A stretch of 64,000 nt of DNA. Source: Kordia periserrulae (GTDB lineage: Bacteria > Bacteroidota > Bacteroidia > Flavobacteriales > Flavobacteriaceae). The translations under genes and the position numbers were made by a program. Within the stretch, counting starts at the first letter, position 1. Each line of letters starts with the position of its first letter. Under the pieces are notes generated by a model that did not search any database, had not been told where the DNA came from, and was given only the letters and a program-made list of their open reading frames with translations. Location: NCBI RefSeq assembly GCF_003054265.1, contig NZ_QBKT01000006.1, positions 124,001 to 188,000 of the forward strand, given 5' to 3'. Positions 1 to 9,448 of the stretch are shown here, in pieces.

Positions 1-215
1 TAAAATGAAAATGAGTCGTCGAAATATTCTATTTTTATAGAATCATTTACTTCTCCTTGAATTTCTACATAATATGTTGTGTAAGAGCCATCTTTTTTGG
101 GGTGAATGACACTTGAAATTTCTTTATCAAACGTTTCAATAACAGTTACTTTACTTACTTTGGAACATGAATAAATGCTAATTAAGATAAAGCATGTAAA
201 AATTATTTTTTTCAT
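1..215 (-). CDS. Small lipoprotein, C-terminus cut by window edge
   Basis: My own translation from the ATG at 213-215 gives an open frame that runs off the left edge after 71 codons. It starts MKKIIFTCFILISIYSCSK, a lipoprotein signal peptide with the lipobox Cys at residue 17. The rest is polar and beta-rich, with no domain I recognise. Only 3 bases separate it from the stop of the 498-aa lipoprotein upstream, so the two are surely co-transcribed. The same arrangement (modular lipoprotein, then small lipoprotein) occurs at 26.8-29.2 kb. A partner or immunity-like role is inferred from this position only. Confidence 0.7.
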   Translation of the reverse strand, partial: MKKIIFTCFILISIYSCSKVSKVTVIETFDKEISSVIHPKKDGSYTTYYVEIQGEVNDSIKIEYFDDSFSF

Positions 216-218
216 TGT

Positions 219-1715
219 TTACTGATTTGTGGGTATCAATTGGGAAGCATTGGTAGCTCTACAATTAGAATTTAAGTTATTTAGATATTTTAAACTACCA
301 TTGTTTAACGCATTGACAACTTCTTGTTCTATAACACTCATATCCAATTGCCCTAAATTGATACCTATATTATTATTGAATAAATCCATTTCTTTTTCTT
401 TGTACTCATGGTAATAATCAAAGGATTGATTTTCATGCGCAGTGGTTAACTGATATGTTAAAGCTGCTCCTATACGATTGGTAGATAATGCATTCCACAA
501 GGTATGTCGTAAAGCATCTCCTTTTCCATTGTATCTTTCACATGGTAAAGGAAATAATTCATCCGCTTTGTTTATAGCATTATATCCACTCCAAAGATAT
601 TTGATTTGTGTTTTTTTAGACAACGAATCAAAAATACTTAATTCTTCTTCTGACATTTGTAGCCTATAATCTTGTTCAAAGATTAAAATTTCTTCATAAA
701 ATTCATACGAAATCTCTGGTGAATCTTGGTGGACTTCCAAAAAATCTATAATAGTTTGTTGCGCATTTTCGTCACAATTGTTGTTTTGAAGAAAGTTTTG
801 CATCGCTGAATACTCTCTAACGGTTAAACTTAACTGTTCAAAAATTGCGGAATCAATGGTAGTGTCATCATTTTGACCTAATTGACCAAAATTTATACAA
901 TCGACTATAGGCTGCCAAATTGGCGTCGGGTCTTCTAATGGAATGCTTTGTGTTTCATCATTTGAGCCATCACTACCACTAGAACTGCCCGAAGTATCAC
1001 TATCATCTGAATCAGGATTATTGAGGGTTCCACTAGCATCACAACCTTCATATACCCATATATATTCATATTCACATCTCGTGGTTCCTGGCGGAAAGCA
1101 TGTCGTCACTGCTTGTTGACATTCACAGTTGTCTCCAACCTCATGTCCGCCTGCTCCTGGTCCCCAACATTTTGACTGATACGTACAAACAAGATTATCA
1201 ATAACTTCTACAAATTGAGGAACACAATCAGAAGCGTTTTTTGAGACTAAGCTTTCTCCTTGTATGAATTCTATTTCTAGGATACTCGTATCAAAAAAAA
1301 TTTCACCGTTAGTGTCTACTGTGTAATGATATTTCAACAAGTATTGTTCGTAAGCTCCATCATTGTATTCTTTATAGGAGTAATTTTCAACTATGCTCGG
1401 CAGCATACTATCTCTTGTCACATAAAAAGTATAGGTGGTAAAGTTTTGTTGTTGAATGATTTGAACCTTACTTTTATTTATGTAGAAATTGTTTTCAGAA
1501 ACTGTGTTTTTTTGTTTTGTATTTTCTATTGTAAGCTTTTCAATTTTTGCTAAGATATTAGAATGTGCTGCCTTGAAATGTTCGTAGCCAACAACAGAGA
1601 TTGCTAATTCTTTATGTTGAGTATCCACAATACCTTGTTCAGAACTTTCTTTTTCACAGTTCCAGAAAAGAAGTAATACCAAAAGAAATGTTACGTAAAA
1701 GTTTTTTGATTTCAT
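219..1715 (-). CDS. Modular lipoprotein with DUF6973-like C-terminus
   Basis: 498 aa. The signal peptide has a lipobox (LLLFWNC, Cys at about residue 20), so it is probably an outer-membrane or surface lipoprotein. Residues about 165-225 are Cys-rich. A Ser/Asp/Gly linker (about 230-255) follows, then a helical region, then a C-terminal domain at about 385-470. That domain carries DALRHTLWNAL (about 399-409), a later HE pair (about 427) and EKEMDLFNNNIG (about 440-451). This motif set matches what I know as DUF6973, a domain of unknown activity. The front part (Cys cluster, acidic linker, IPLED, Cys-containing helices) resembles the protein at 27428-29164, whose C-terminal domain is different. 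A small lipoprotein follows after 3 bases. An effector-like role is inference; no enzyme activity can be assigned. Confidence 0.75.
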   Translation of the reverse strand: MKSKNFYVTFLLVLLLFWNCEKESSEQGIVDTQHKELAISVVGYEHFKAAHSNILAKIEKLTIENTKQKNTVSENNFYINKSKVQIIQQQNFTTYTFYVTRDSMLPSIVENYSYKEYNDGAYEQYLLKYHYTVDTNGEIFFDTSILEIEFIQGESLVSKNASDCVPQFVEVIDNLVCTYQSKCWGPGAGGHEVGDNCECQQAVTTCFPPGTTRCEYEYIWVYEGCDASGTLNNPDSDDSDTSGSSSGSDGSNDETQSIPLEDPTPIWQPIVDCINFGQLGQNDDTTIDSAIFEQLSLTVREYSAMQNFLQNNNCDENAQQTIIDFLEVHQDSPEISYEFYEEILIFEQDYRLQMSEEELSIFDSLSKKTQIKYLWSGYNAINKADELFPLPCERYNGKGDALRHTLWNALSTNRIGAALTYQLTTAHENQSFDYYHEYKEKEMDLFNNNIGINLGQLDMSVIEQEVVNALNNGSLKYLNNLNSNCRATNASQLIPTNQ

Positions 1716-1779
1716 TTTTATTTTCTTACAAAATCAAAAATATATACATTTTTTATAAATACAAAATTTCTTACAAATC

Positions 1780-1812
1780 AAAAAGTCCAATTACGGGAAT
1801 TGGACTTTTTTG
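1780..1812 (-). terminator. Intrinsic terminator of pgk
   Basis: A 12-bp perfect stem (AAAAGTCCAATT / AATTGGACTTTT) with the loop ACGGG lies 25 bases past the pgk stop. It has T-rich flanks on both strands, so it may also stop opposite-strand transcription. Confidence 0.85.
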
Positions 1813-1836
1813 AACTATTGATATGTTGCTAGATTC

Positions 1837-3024
1837 TTACTCCAAAATCGCAGCGATTCCTGGCAATGTTTTTCCTTCTAAGCTTTCCAACATGGCGCCG
1901 CCGCCTGTACTTACGTAACTTACTTTTGATTCAAATCCGAATTGTTTTACCGCAGCTACCGAATCGCCACCGCCAACTAGTGAAAACGCTCCGTTTTTGG
2001 TTGCTTCTGCAATGGCATCACCTAGTGCAATAGTACCTTTCGCAAAGGTTGGCATTTCAAATACGCCTAACGGTCCGTTCCATAAAATGGTTTTTGATTG
2101 TGCGATGACTTCTGCAAATTTTGCTTGTGTTGCTGGACCAGCATCCAATCCCATCCAGTCGTCTGGGATTTTAGTTACGTCGACGATTTTGGTGTTGGCA
2201 TCATTCGCGAAAGCATCCGCGATTACAGAATCTACTGGTAAATGAATCGTCACATTTTTTGCTTTCGCTTCTGCCATAATTTCTTTTGCCAAGTCTAGTT
2301 TGTCATCTTCTACCAACGAGTTTCCGATGCTTCCACCTTGCGCTTTGATGAACGTAAAGGTCATTCCGCCACCAATGATTAAATGGTCAATTTTATCTAA
2401 GATATTGTCAATAATGGTAATTTTAGAAGATACTTTTGCGCCGCCTAACACCGCTGTAACTGGTTTTTCACCCGTTTCCATCACTTTGGCAATACTTTCT
2501 ATTTCTTTTGCCAATAATAATCCGAAGCATTTTTTTTCTGGAAAGTTTTGTGCGATGATTGCTGTAGAAGCATGCGCTCTGTGTGCCGTTCCGAATGCGT
2601 CGTTTACATAAATATCGCCGTGTTTTGCCAATTGCGCCGCAAAGTTTTTATCACCTAGTTTTTCTTCTTCGTGAAAACGTAAATTTTCTAATAATAAGAC
2701 TTCGCCATCTTCTAATCCTGCTACCGCTTTTTCGGCTTCTTCTCCAATACAGTTTCCTGCAAATTTCACCTCTACACCGATGACTTCAGATACTTTTTTA
2801 ACAATATGACGCAGCGAGAATTCTTCTTGAAAGCCTTTTGGTCTTCCCAAGTGCGACATCAACACACAACTTCCGCCATCTTCCAAAATTTTGATAATGG
2901 TTGGTTTTGCCGCTTTGATGCGCGTATCGTCTGTTACTTGAAATTCATCGTTGAGTGGCACGTTAAAATCTACTCGAATGAGTGCTTTTTTACCGTTAAA
3001 GTTAAAATCGTTTAGCGTTTTCAC
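1837..3024 (-). CDS. pgk: Phosphoglycerate kinase
   Basis: 395 aa, the normal length. It transfers phosphate from 1,3-bisphosphoglycerate to ADP in glycolysis (cytosol). Visible family motifs are RVDFNVPL near residue 17, SHLGRPKG near 58, the hinge GGAKVSSKI near 195, the GGG-containing nucleotide region and the C-terminal GGGDSVAA / STGGGA loops. The start is a GTG (3022-3024), which gives the canonical N-terminus [20 protein letters not shown]. It stands alone, divergent from holB, and ends at a strong hairpin. Confidence 0.97.
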   Translation of the reverse strand: MKTLNDFNFNGKKALIRVDFNVPLNDEFQVTDDTRIKAAKPTIIKILEDGGSCVLMSHLGRPKGFQEEFSLRHIVKKVSEVIGVEVKFAGNCIGEEAEKAVAGLEDGEVLLLENLRFHEEEKLGDKNFAAQLAKHGDIYVNDAFGTAHRAHASTAIIAQNFPEKKCFGLLLAKEIESIAKVMETGEKPVTAVLGGAKVSSKITIIDNILDKIDHLIIGGGMTFTFIKAQGGSIGNSLVEDDKLDLAKEIMAEAKAKNVTIHLPVDSVIADAFANDANTKIVDVTKIPDDWMGLDAGPATQAKFAEVIAQSKTILWNGPLGVFEMPTFAKGTIALGDAIAEATKNGAFSLVGGGDSVAAVKQFGFESKVSYVSTGGGAMLESLEGKTLPGIAAILE

Positions 3025-3253
3025 AGTATTTCTTTTTTATGAGTTAAACTCTTGTTTTACATCTTAAATTTGTAAGCAAGATAAGTTGTTTTCTATTTTT
3101 TAGAAGGACTTTTGAGAAGTTTTTTTCCTTCAAACGTTTTAGTTGGCTGTTGCGCGACTAAAAATTACGGTTTCTTACTGCTTTTTGACATTTTTAGCGT
3201 GCTTTTTCAAGGATTTTATGGTGCTTATCACTCAAAAATTGAACACTTACAAC

Positions 3254-3261
3254 TATATTTG
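3254..3261 (+). promoter_or_regulatory. Candidate -7 box (TATATTTG) of holB
   Basis: TATATTTG fits the Bacteroidetes -7 consensus TAnnTTTG and lies only 4 bases before the ATG at 3266. If it is used, the mRNA would be nearly leaderless. I see no well-spaced -33 TTG, so the call is weak. Confidence 0.35.
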
Positions 3262-3265
3262 TCAC

Positions 3266-4426
3266 ATGCTTTTTCAGGATATTTTAGGACTTACCCATAT
3301 TAAAAAACATTTGACATTGAGTGCCGACAACGGACGCATTCCGCATGCGCAACTTTTTGTCGGTCCTGAAGGTTGTGGTACCTTGCCTATGGCAGTGGCG
3401 TATGCGCAGTATGTTTTGTGTAATAATGTTGACGGAGAAAATACGGGTGGAAACGAAGCTTGTAATTTGAAATTGAACCATTTTTCACATCCTGATTTGC
3501 ATTTTGCATTTCCTGTGGCCGCAAATGATAAAGTGAAAAGTCATCCTGTTTCCAAGCACTTTTTGGAAGAATGGCGGCAGTTTTTGAAAGAGCAACCGTA
3601 CGGAAATTTATTCGATTGGTATAAAATGCTTGGCATTGATAATAAGCAAGGACAAATTGGTGTTGATGAAGCTTTGGATGTGGTGAAATCGCTCACGTTA
3701 AAGTCGTATGAAGGCGGTTATAAAGTGATGATTATTTGGATGGCAGAACGCATGAATACCGCAGCTGCGAATAAATTGTTGAAATTGATTGAAGAGCCGC
3801 CAAATAAAACGCTTTTTATTTTGATTGCGGAAGACGAAGAACAGATTATTAATACGATTCGTTCGCGTTGTCAGATTTTACATTTTCCACCGTTGGGTGA
3901 AGAAGCTATTAAAGAATCGTTGATACAAAACTTGAATGTTTCGGAAGCAGAAGCGACGAAAATTGCGCATCAAGCGAATGGAAATTATAACAAAGCGGTG
4001 GATTTGGTGCATCAAGATTCGGAAGATTTGCTGTTTGAAACGTGGTTTGTTACGTGGGTTCGATCTGCCTTTAAGGCAAAAGGAAATAAAACTGCTATTC
4101 GCGATTTGATTGCGTGGAGCGAAGAAGTTGCCAAAACGGGACGTGAAACGCAAAAGAAGTTTTTAGGTTTTTGTTTGAATTTGTTCCGACAAGCCTTGTT
4201 ACAGAATTACACCGCAACCGATTTGGTCTTTTTTGAATCGAACACCAAAGGATTTTTCTTGGAAAAATTTGCACCGTTTGTACACGGAAATAATATTATG
4301 GATATTTCCAACGAATTGCAAGATGCTATGTATCACATTGAGCGCAACGGAAATGCGAAAATCGTGTTGACAGACTTGTCGATTAAATTAACGCGATTGC
4401 TGCATCGAAAGGATTTGCCTTTGTAG
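3266..4426 (+). CDS. holB: DNA polymerase III subunit delta'
   Basis: 386 aa from the ATG at 3266. The open frame extends 41 codons upstream, but those residues are unlike the family, and the typical start MLFQDILGLTHIKKHL fits here. It is a clamp-loader subunit that helps open the sliding clamp. The P-loop is degenerate (GPEGCGTLPMA), as expected for delta', which does not hydrolyse ATP. The sensor region ANKLLKLIEEPPNKTLFIL and the RSRC arginine/cysteine motif are clear. It is divergent from pgk. The next gene (4436-4786) converges on it, 9 bases away. Confidence 0.92.
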   Translation: MLFQDILGLTHIKKHLTLSADNGRIPHAQLFVGPEGCGTLPMAVAYAQYVLCNNVDGENTGGNEACNLKLNHFSHPDLHFAFPVAANDKVKSHPVSKHFLEEWRQFLKEQPYGNLFDWYKMLGIDNKQGQIGVDEALDVVKSLTLKSYEGGYKVMIIWMAERMNTAAANKLLKLIEEPPNKTLFILIAEDEEQIINTIRSRCQILHFPPLGEEAIKESLIQNLNVSEAEATKIAHQANGNYNKAVDLVHQDSEDLLFETWFVTWVRSAFKAKGNKTAIRDLIAWSEEVAKTGRETQKKFLGFCLNLFRQALLQNYTATDLVFFESNTKGFFLEKFAPFVHGNNIMDISNELQDAMYHIERNGNAKIVLTDLSIKLTRLLHRKDLPL

Positions 4427-4435
4427 TTAAAAACG

Positions 4436-4786
4436 CTACTTAGACCAAATTTTTATTTCACTTAAAAATTCAATAAACGCAACAATTCCAATAATAGTAC
4501 CCATTACAATTCCACTTATAATTACCAAAGCAAATAAAGCAGGAATGGCTCTTAAAAAATTAAAAATTAGAATGGCTGCAAAAACTCCAATAATCGCCAC
4601 AAAAATTGCTGTTAAAAAATATCCTTCATCACTGGAAATGTAATAAATATATTCTGCTGAGCATATTCCTATAACAGATACGACAACCCAAGTCGTTTCT
4701 GAAGGTTCTCTTTCAGAAAGACTAAAAAGAAAAGCTATAATACTTCCAACGATATTTTTAATTGCGTTTAGAATATTAGAAAACAT
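4436..4786 (-). CDS. Small integral membrane protein, unknown
   Basis: 116 aa with about three to four hydrophobic helices (residues about 8-22, 32-50, 56-80, 84-108) and a short charged loop (SEREPSE). No family is recognised. It lies 95 bases past the end of the TonB receptor on the same strand, so weak co-transcription is possible. The function is unknown. Confidence 0.6.
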   Translation of the reverse strand: MFSNILNAIKNIVGSIIAFLFSLSEREPSETTWVVVSVIGICSAEYIYYISSDEGYFLTAIFVAIIGVFAAILIFNFLRAIPALFALVIISGIVMGTIIGIVAFIEFLSEIKIWSK

Positions 4787-4881
4787 TTTTACCGTTTTTT
4801 ATGCCCTGTTTTGTTTCTTAAAGATATATATAACTTAATAAGTTATAAAATAAATTCTTTAAAGCGTTGAAAAGAATAGCA

Positions 4882-7482
4882 TCAAAAATCCACACGAAAA
4901 ACCAAATTCGGCGTGATGCCCAAAGAGAATTTATCTACCGTTTCTAGGCGAAATTGTACGTTGTTGTTTTGGTTGAGAAATGGTCGTATTTCGTAGTAAC
5001 GTTCTAGCAGATTGTTTCTGTCGTAAATGTTTAGTAGTGAAAAGCCTATTTTTCCTTTCCATTTGTTCTTTTTGTCAAAATCAAAGGTATAGGTTCCTGA
5101 AAAATCCAAGCGATGATAGTCAGGAATCCGCGTGCTGTTGGTTTCTCCAATAAATACAAATAAGTCTCCATTGGTTTGCGTTTGTGACGTTACAGGCGTG
5201 TATGGCGTTCCTGTGCGGTAATTCCAACCCAACGAGAATTCAAAGTTGTCAATTGTATAGGAATGTGCCCAACGAAAGTAATGACGAATGTCGTAGTTGC
5301 CATCAAACGGTAAGCCGTTGTTGATACGCGAAAACTCAAAATTGTTGTCCGTGTACGAGTAGCCCATCCACGTTTTGTAATTGTTAATCTTTTTTTCAAT
5401 CAATACATCTACACCGTAAATACGACTGTTTCCTTCGGTAAATGTTTCCAAAACACTGGTGTTTCCAAAGCTTCTGTTAAACGACGTGAGTCCCGTAATG
5501 TTTTTGTAATACATGTCCAAGTCCACTCTCCAGCCATTGTTGCTAAAGATAACGCCCGTAGAGATTTGCCTGCTTTTTAATACTGGAAATTCTTCTCCGT
5601 TAGCAATTGCCCATACTTGATTTTCCAATCCGAAGTTTGCCGTATTAAATTCCAGTATTTGACTGACTGCTTGGTGTTTTAATTCGCCCGAAAAATTCAC
5701 CGTAAACAGGTCACTTAATTTCTTTTCAACGTACAGTCTTGGTTCAAAAAAGGCTTCTTTGGTGGTGCTAAAATAGTTGACACGTAAACCTGCGTTGACA
5801 ATCAATTCCTTTTTGTTGTTGTATTTGTAGGCTGCAAATAACGCATGTGAGTTGTTGATGCTTTGTTCGCCTACGTTGTATGTAGTGACACCTTCTTCCG
5901 TTCCTCTGAATCCAGAAAAACCAAAAGAAACATCGTTGGAAGAAAATTGGTATCCTGACTGAATGCTGTTTTTTTCATTGAGCATCCAATTGGTGTTGTA
6001 TGAAAACCCAATATCCTTGATTTTGTTGCGTTTTTGATCTTGTTCGGTAGCATTTACCAAGTTTCCTCGAAACCTTCCTAAATAATCAAAATCAAATCGA
6101 GAATAGTAAGCTTCCAACGAATGTGAAAAATTTGTATTCCACTGTCGCTTCCAAAGTCCGCTAAAACCACTGTTCCGAATGCTCAATTGATCACGCGAAG
6201 TTTCTTCAAACGCTTCTATTTCAGACAAAAAATCCAATTCGTTATTCGTACGCAAATTGCTAATCATAATTTCGTCTTTGTCTGAAAGTTTTCCAATCAG
6301 TTTGATGGTATAATCGGTAAAAAAGAAATTGTTTTCCGTTTCTGAGAACACGTTTTCTATGATTTCAGTACTTTCTGTAATTTTTGTGTTTTGAAAGACA
6401 CGATCCGAAAAATTGTTGTACGTAAATGTTTCCAGAATGTCCGTAAATGCTCTACGTGCCGACACTGTAATTCCAAAGTTTTTGGCAATTGGCACTTTTA
6501 AATAGGCATCTGCGTGTGTCATATTAAATCCAAATCCTCCAGAAAGTTGTTTGGGAACTTTGGTATCGGTCTGAATGTCAATCACACCCGAAATACGATC
6601 GCCATAACGAGTTTCCGTTCCGCTTTTGTACACTGAAACTTCTTCAATAACGTATGGATTGAAGGCAGAGATTAGTCCAAAAAAGTGTCCCGAATGATAC
6701 ATTTTGATTCCGTCCCACAGGATTAAATTTTGATCTGGTGTTCCACCGCGAATGAACAATCCGGAAGCGGTTTCGTTCGGACTTTGAATGCCTGGCAAGA
6801 GTTGTATGCTTTGCAAAACGTCTGGTTCGGTGAGTCCTGGAAGAATTCCCAATTGAGAAGGCGATAAAGAAATAGAACCATCCGTGTTTTTGTCAATTCC
6901 AGATGTTAAATAGTTGCTCAGCAACACCGTTTCCAAATCGTACTGATCTGCTTCTAAGAAAATAGTTTCACACGGTATTTTTTGCAAACTTTGTGCTAAC
7001 AAGCGTTGGGTTTTATAGCCTAAAAAGCGGATTTCAATGGTATCTGACGGAATGGCTAAAAACAGCTCAAATTTTCCTTCTGCATTGGTCACAGTTCCTT
7101 TGTTTTGAGAAATATTTACAACCGAAGCTTCTACAATAGGTGCGTTACTTTTGGTATCTTTTAGTGAACCACATATTCGAATTTTTCCAGCTTGTACTTG
7201 ATTTCGGATGATGTAATAACGCTCATTGACTTTTTCAAAAACAATAGGGACTTGCTTTTGCAAACGCTGAATCACCGTATTTAGGGAAACATCCGTAACT
7301 TGTAGTGTAATAGTTTTGTTTTCGGCAAGCGCTGCATTGTAAGAGAATTTTACATCGTACGTTTTTTCAATTGCTGTGAGCACATTTTCAAGTGGTTCAT
7401 TTTCAAACGAAAACGATCCATTGTTTTGGGCTAACAATGAAGAGGTGATGAATACTAAGACAACACTCAAGATAGTTCTCAT
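4882..7482 (-). CDS. STN-domain TonB-dependent receptor (signal transducer)
   Basis: 866 aa. The signal peptide is MRTILSVVLVFITSSLLAQ. It is followed by a secretin/TonB N-terminal (STN) domain (about 25-90), a carboxypeptidase-D-like regulatory domain (about 100-180), a plug domain (about 205-310, with LFIRGGTPDQNLILWDG) and a 22-strand-type barrel to the C-terminal VFRVDF. The STN domain is known to touch a FecR anti-sigma in such systems, and fecR and an ECF sigma gene lie directly upstream. The substrate is unknown. No SusD-type lipoprotein partner is present, so this is closer to a FecA-like receptor than to a glycan SusCD pair. Confidence 0.9.
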   Translation of the reverse strand: MRTILSVVLVFITSSLLAQNNGSFSFENEPLENVLTAIEKTYDVKFSYNAALAENKTITLQVTDVSLNTVIQRLQKQVPIVFEKVNERYYIIRNQVQAGKIRICGSLKDTKSNAPIVEASVVNISQNKGTVTNAEGKFELFLAIPSDTIEIRFLGYKTQRLLAQSLQKIPCETIFLEADQYDLETVLLSNYLTSGIDKNTDGSISLSPSQLGILPGLTEPDVLQSIQLLPGIQSPNETASGLFIRGGTPDQNLILWDGIKMYHSGHFFGLISAFNPYVIEEVSVYKSGTETRYGDRISGVIDIQTDTKVPKQLSGGFGFNMTHADAYLKVPIAKNFGITVSARRAFTDILETFTYNNFSDRVFQNTKITESTEIIENVFSETENNFFFTDYTIKLIGKLSDKDEIMISNLRTNNELDFLSEIEAFEETSRDQLSIRNSGFSGLWKRQWNTNFSHSLEAYYSRFDFDYLGRFRGNLVNATEQDQKRNKIKDIGFSYNTNWMLNEKNSIQSGYQFSSNDVSFGFSGFRGTEEGVTTYNVGEQSINNSHALFAAYKYNNKKELIVNAGLRVNYFSTTKEAFFEPRLYVEKKLSDLFTVNFSGELKHQAVSQILEFNTANFGLENQVWAIANGEEFPVLKSRQISTGVIFSNNGWRVDLDMYYKNITGLTSFNRSFGNTSVLETFTEGNSRIYGVDVLIEKKINNYKTWMGYSYTDNNFEFSRINNGLPFDGNYDIRHYFRWAHSYTIDNFEFSLGWNYRTGTPYTPVTSQTQTNGDLFVFIGETNSTRIPDYHRLDFSGTYTFDFDKKNKWKGKIGFSLLNIYDRNNLLERYYEIRPFLNQNNNVQFRLETVDKFSLGITPNLVFRVDF

Positions 7483-7536
7483 AAACGTAATGGTAAAACT
7501 CCCTTCCTCTTACGAATTTCTCTTTTTATTAAGAAA

Positions 7537-8457
7537 TTACTTCGTTTCTGTGAGTATAACTGCTTTTTTGCCTTTAAAAGTATATGAAATTTCCATAGCA
7601 TCAAAGACAGTTCGTAGTGCTAGTTTTAAATTTTTATGAGAAAAAGTTCCTGTAAAACGTTGTGAAGCGTCTATTTGTTCATGTTGGAACTCAACATTGT
7701 ATTGATTTTGAAGTGCTGTAATGACATGCTGTAGCGGCATTTCTCTGAAATTACTTTCGCCATCTCTCCACGAAGGATGCTTCGGATTGAAGTTCCATGA
7801 AGCAACTTGCCCGTTAATAGAAGAAAATGCATTTCCTTGTGTTAAAATAGCGGTTTCTTGCGTTTTAGAGGTCACTTTTACTTTTCCTTCATGACATTTT
7901 ACTTCAAAGATATTTTTGTCGTTGGTAAGTACATTGAATTGTGTTCCTAATACCTCAACAGTTCCTAAAGCTGTTTGTACGGTAAACGTTTCTCCTTTTT
8001 TTACTTTGAAGAATGCTTCTCCTTCCAAGACAACCGTTCGGTCGTTTGCCCAAGAATTTTCGTTGAATGAAAGTGTTGTTTTGGCATTTAGGATAGCTTC
8101 TGAACCATCTGGTAAAATTACTGTTGTTTGCTCACCGAAATCTGTAGTAACCATTTCAGAAGCATTTAGGTAGAAATACGAAAAGCTAACAAAGAAAAGC
8201 ACGACTGCAGCCGCAGCATATACCCAAGAAGTACGGAGTTTGCGTACTTTTGGAGTTGCTTTTTGTTGTTTTTGTTGAATCGATTGCAATACGGCTTTTT
8301 TATCAAATGAAGGTGCTTGCATTTGGTTGACACTTTCAATGATTTGCAGATAGTCCTGATACTCCTCAGCGCTTTCAAACCGAAGTTTTTCCGCTTCTGT
8401 GAGTTCATCAGCAAGCCATCTTGCTAAAAATGTATCATCATATTTTTCTTCCATCAT
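7537..8457 (-). CDS. FecR-family anti-sigma factor
   Basis: 306 aa. A cytoplasmic N-terminal part (about 1-85) is followed by one transmembrane helix (about 88-105, AAAAVVLFFVSFSYFYL), then a periplasmic FecR beta domain (about 110-210, TTVILPDGSEAILNAKTTL) and a C-terminal DUF4974-type secretin-like domain (about 235-306). In the known scheme it passes a signal from the TonB receptor's STN domain to the ECF sigma factor. The gene lies between the sigma gene (upstream) and the receptor gene (downstream) in one direction. Confidence 0.92.
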   Translation of the reverse strand: MMEEKYDDTFLARWLADELTEAEKLRFESAEEYQDYLQIIESVNQMQAPSFDKKAVLQSIQQKQQKATPKVRKLRTSWVYAAAAVVLFFVSFSYFYLNASEMVTTDFGEQTTVILPDGSEAILNAKTTLSFNENSWANDRTVVLEGEAFFKVKKGETFTVQTALGTVEVLGTQFNVLTNDKNIFEVKCHEGKVKVTSKTQETAILTQGNAFSSINGQVASWNFNPKHPSWRDGESNFREMPLQHVITALQNQYNVEFQHEQIDASQRFTGTFSHKNLKLALRTVFDAMEISYTFKGKKAVILTETK

Positions 8458-8491
8458 TCGTGTTTGATTCGCTTATTAAACAGTTTCTCCA

Positions 8492-8505
8492 CAAAATACC
8501 CTACC
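8492..8505 (-). promoter_or_regulatory. 14-base element, copy 1 (between sigma and fecR)
   Basis: Read on the minus strand this is GGTAGGGTATTTTG. An exact copy in the opposite orientation is at 9091-9104, upstream of the sigma gene. Identical words flanking an ECF sigma gene suggest an ECF promoter or operator; that role is inference. Confidence 0.5.
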
Positions 8506-8510
8506 CTTTT

Positions 8511-9023
8511 TTAAATATTTCCTATTTCTTTTCGCATTGTTATCAGCGCTTTGTGCATTCTTTTTTCAACTGCTTTTACAGAAAGTCCAATGATTTCTGC
8601 AATTTCTGCATAGGTTTTTTTGTCAATTCTATTGAGTAAAAATACTTCGCGTTGTCCTTCTGGCAAATTGGCAATGGTTCGTTGCAATTTTTCTTGGAAT
8701 TCTTTTTGTCGCAATAGGAATTCGGGTGTTTCGTTTGAAACTTTACTTTTGGTTTGTTGTTTGTATTTTAATACTACTTTTTCATGTGCCACCTCGTTTA
8801 AAAACATATTATTTGCTACGGTAAATAAATATGATTTTGCTTTGGTGTAAATTACTTTCGAACAGTTTTTCCACAATTTTATGAATGCTTCTTGCACAAT
8901 GTCTTCCGCTTGCTGCTCGCTACCACACTTGTAATACACGAAATTCCGTAAGGTTTCGGCGTGTGTATTAAAGATACTTTCGTAGTGTTTTTGCTCACAA
9001 ACAGATTTATCGTCTGAGGTCAT
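8511..9023 (-). CDS. ECF RNA polymerase sigma-70 factor
   Basis: 170 aa from the ATG at 9021-9023. A longer in-frame start exists at 9131, but the extra 36 residues are low-complexity and cover the upstream 14-base element. Region 2 (about 20-85, AEDIVQEAFIKLWKN) and region 4 (about 110-165, REVFLLNRIDKKTYAEIAEI helix-turn-helix) are present. It heads the sigma / FecR / STN-TonB receptor cassette and probably drives that receptor's transcription when the ligand is sensed outside. Confidence 0.93.
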   Translation of the reverse strand: MTSDDKSVCEQKHYESIFNTHAETLRNFVYYKCGSEQQAEDIVQEAFIKLWKNCSKVIYTKAKSYLFTVANNMFLNEVAHEKVVLKYKQQTKSKVSNETPEFLLRQKEFQEKLQRTIANLPEGQREVFLLNRIDKKTYAEIAEIIGLSVKAVEKRMHKALITMRKEIGNI

Positions 9024-9090
9024 TAATTGGCTTCTAAATGTTCGATTTTCAAAACTACGTAAATTTATTTTTAAATTTTTTTTAAATATC

Positions 9091-9104
9091 GGTAGGGTAT
9101 TTTG
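9091..9104 (+). promoter_or_regulatory. 14-base element, copy 2 (upstream of ECF sigma)
   Basis: GGTAGGGTATTTTG lies 68 bases upstream of the sigma start and is identical to 8492-8505 in inverted orientation. It may be an autoregulatory site. Confidence 0.45.
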
Positions 9105-9233
9105 AAAGTTGCCTGTTTTATCATCAAACAACGCACAAAAAAGATAATAAATACTTAGAAATTTAACATTTCTAAACGTTCATAAAAATTAATTAAGTTC
9201 AATTAAGTCGGTTTTTTATTAGTTGAAAATAAG

Positions 9234-9290
9234 TGGCAGCAAAGCTATTGAGATCGAGGCTAAAGTCTTTGTTGCCCTTTTTTTAACTGA
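9234..9290 (+). terminator. Plus-strand terminator-like hairpin
   Basis: The arms GGCAGCAAAG and CTTTGTTGCC pair over 10 bp with one G-T wobble and are followed by seven T. No CDS on this strand precedes it, so it may end a small RNA. Confidence 0.5.
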
Positions 9291-9336
9291 ACTTACAAAA
9301 TTAGCATGGGAAAACGAATGTTATGAAAAAGAAAAG

Positions 9337-9354
9337 CAACTATTTCAGTAGTTG
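9337..9354 (-). terminator. Short hairpin, possible end of the DUF4249 operon
   Basis: The perfect stem CAACTA/TAGTTG has a T-rich tail on the minus strand (CTTTTCTTTTTC). It lies downstream of the minus-strand DUF4249 gene, though 260 bases away. Confidence 0.4.
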
Positions 9355-9413
9355 TTTCACAAAGTTCGGGAAAAAGAAAATACATCTCAAAACCTATTTA
9401 CTAGTTTTTCTTC

Positions 9414-9448
9414 CCTCGGTAATGTCTTAGTATTACCGGGGTTTTTTT
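9414..9448 (+). terminator. Plus-strand terminator-like hairpin
   Basis: The stem CCTCGGTAAT / ATTACCGGGG (10 bp, one wobble) is followed by seven T. As with 9234-9290, there is no upstream CDS on the same strand. Confidence 0.55.

Noticed and set aside
3143-3265. 41-codon upstream extension of holB
   Set aside because: The residues do not match the family, and the usual start motif begins at 3266.
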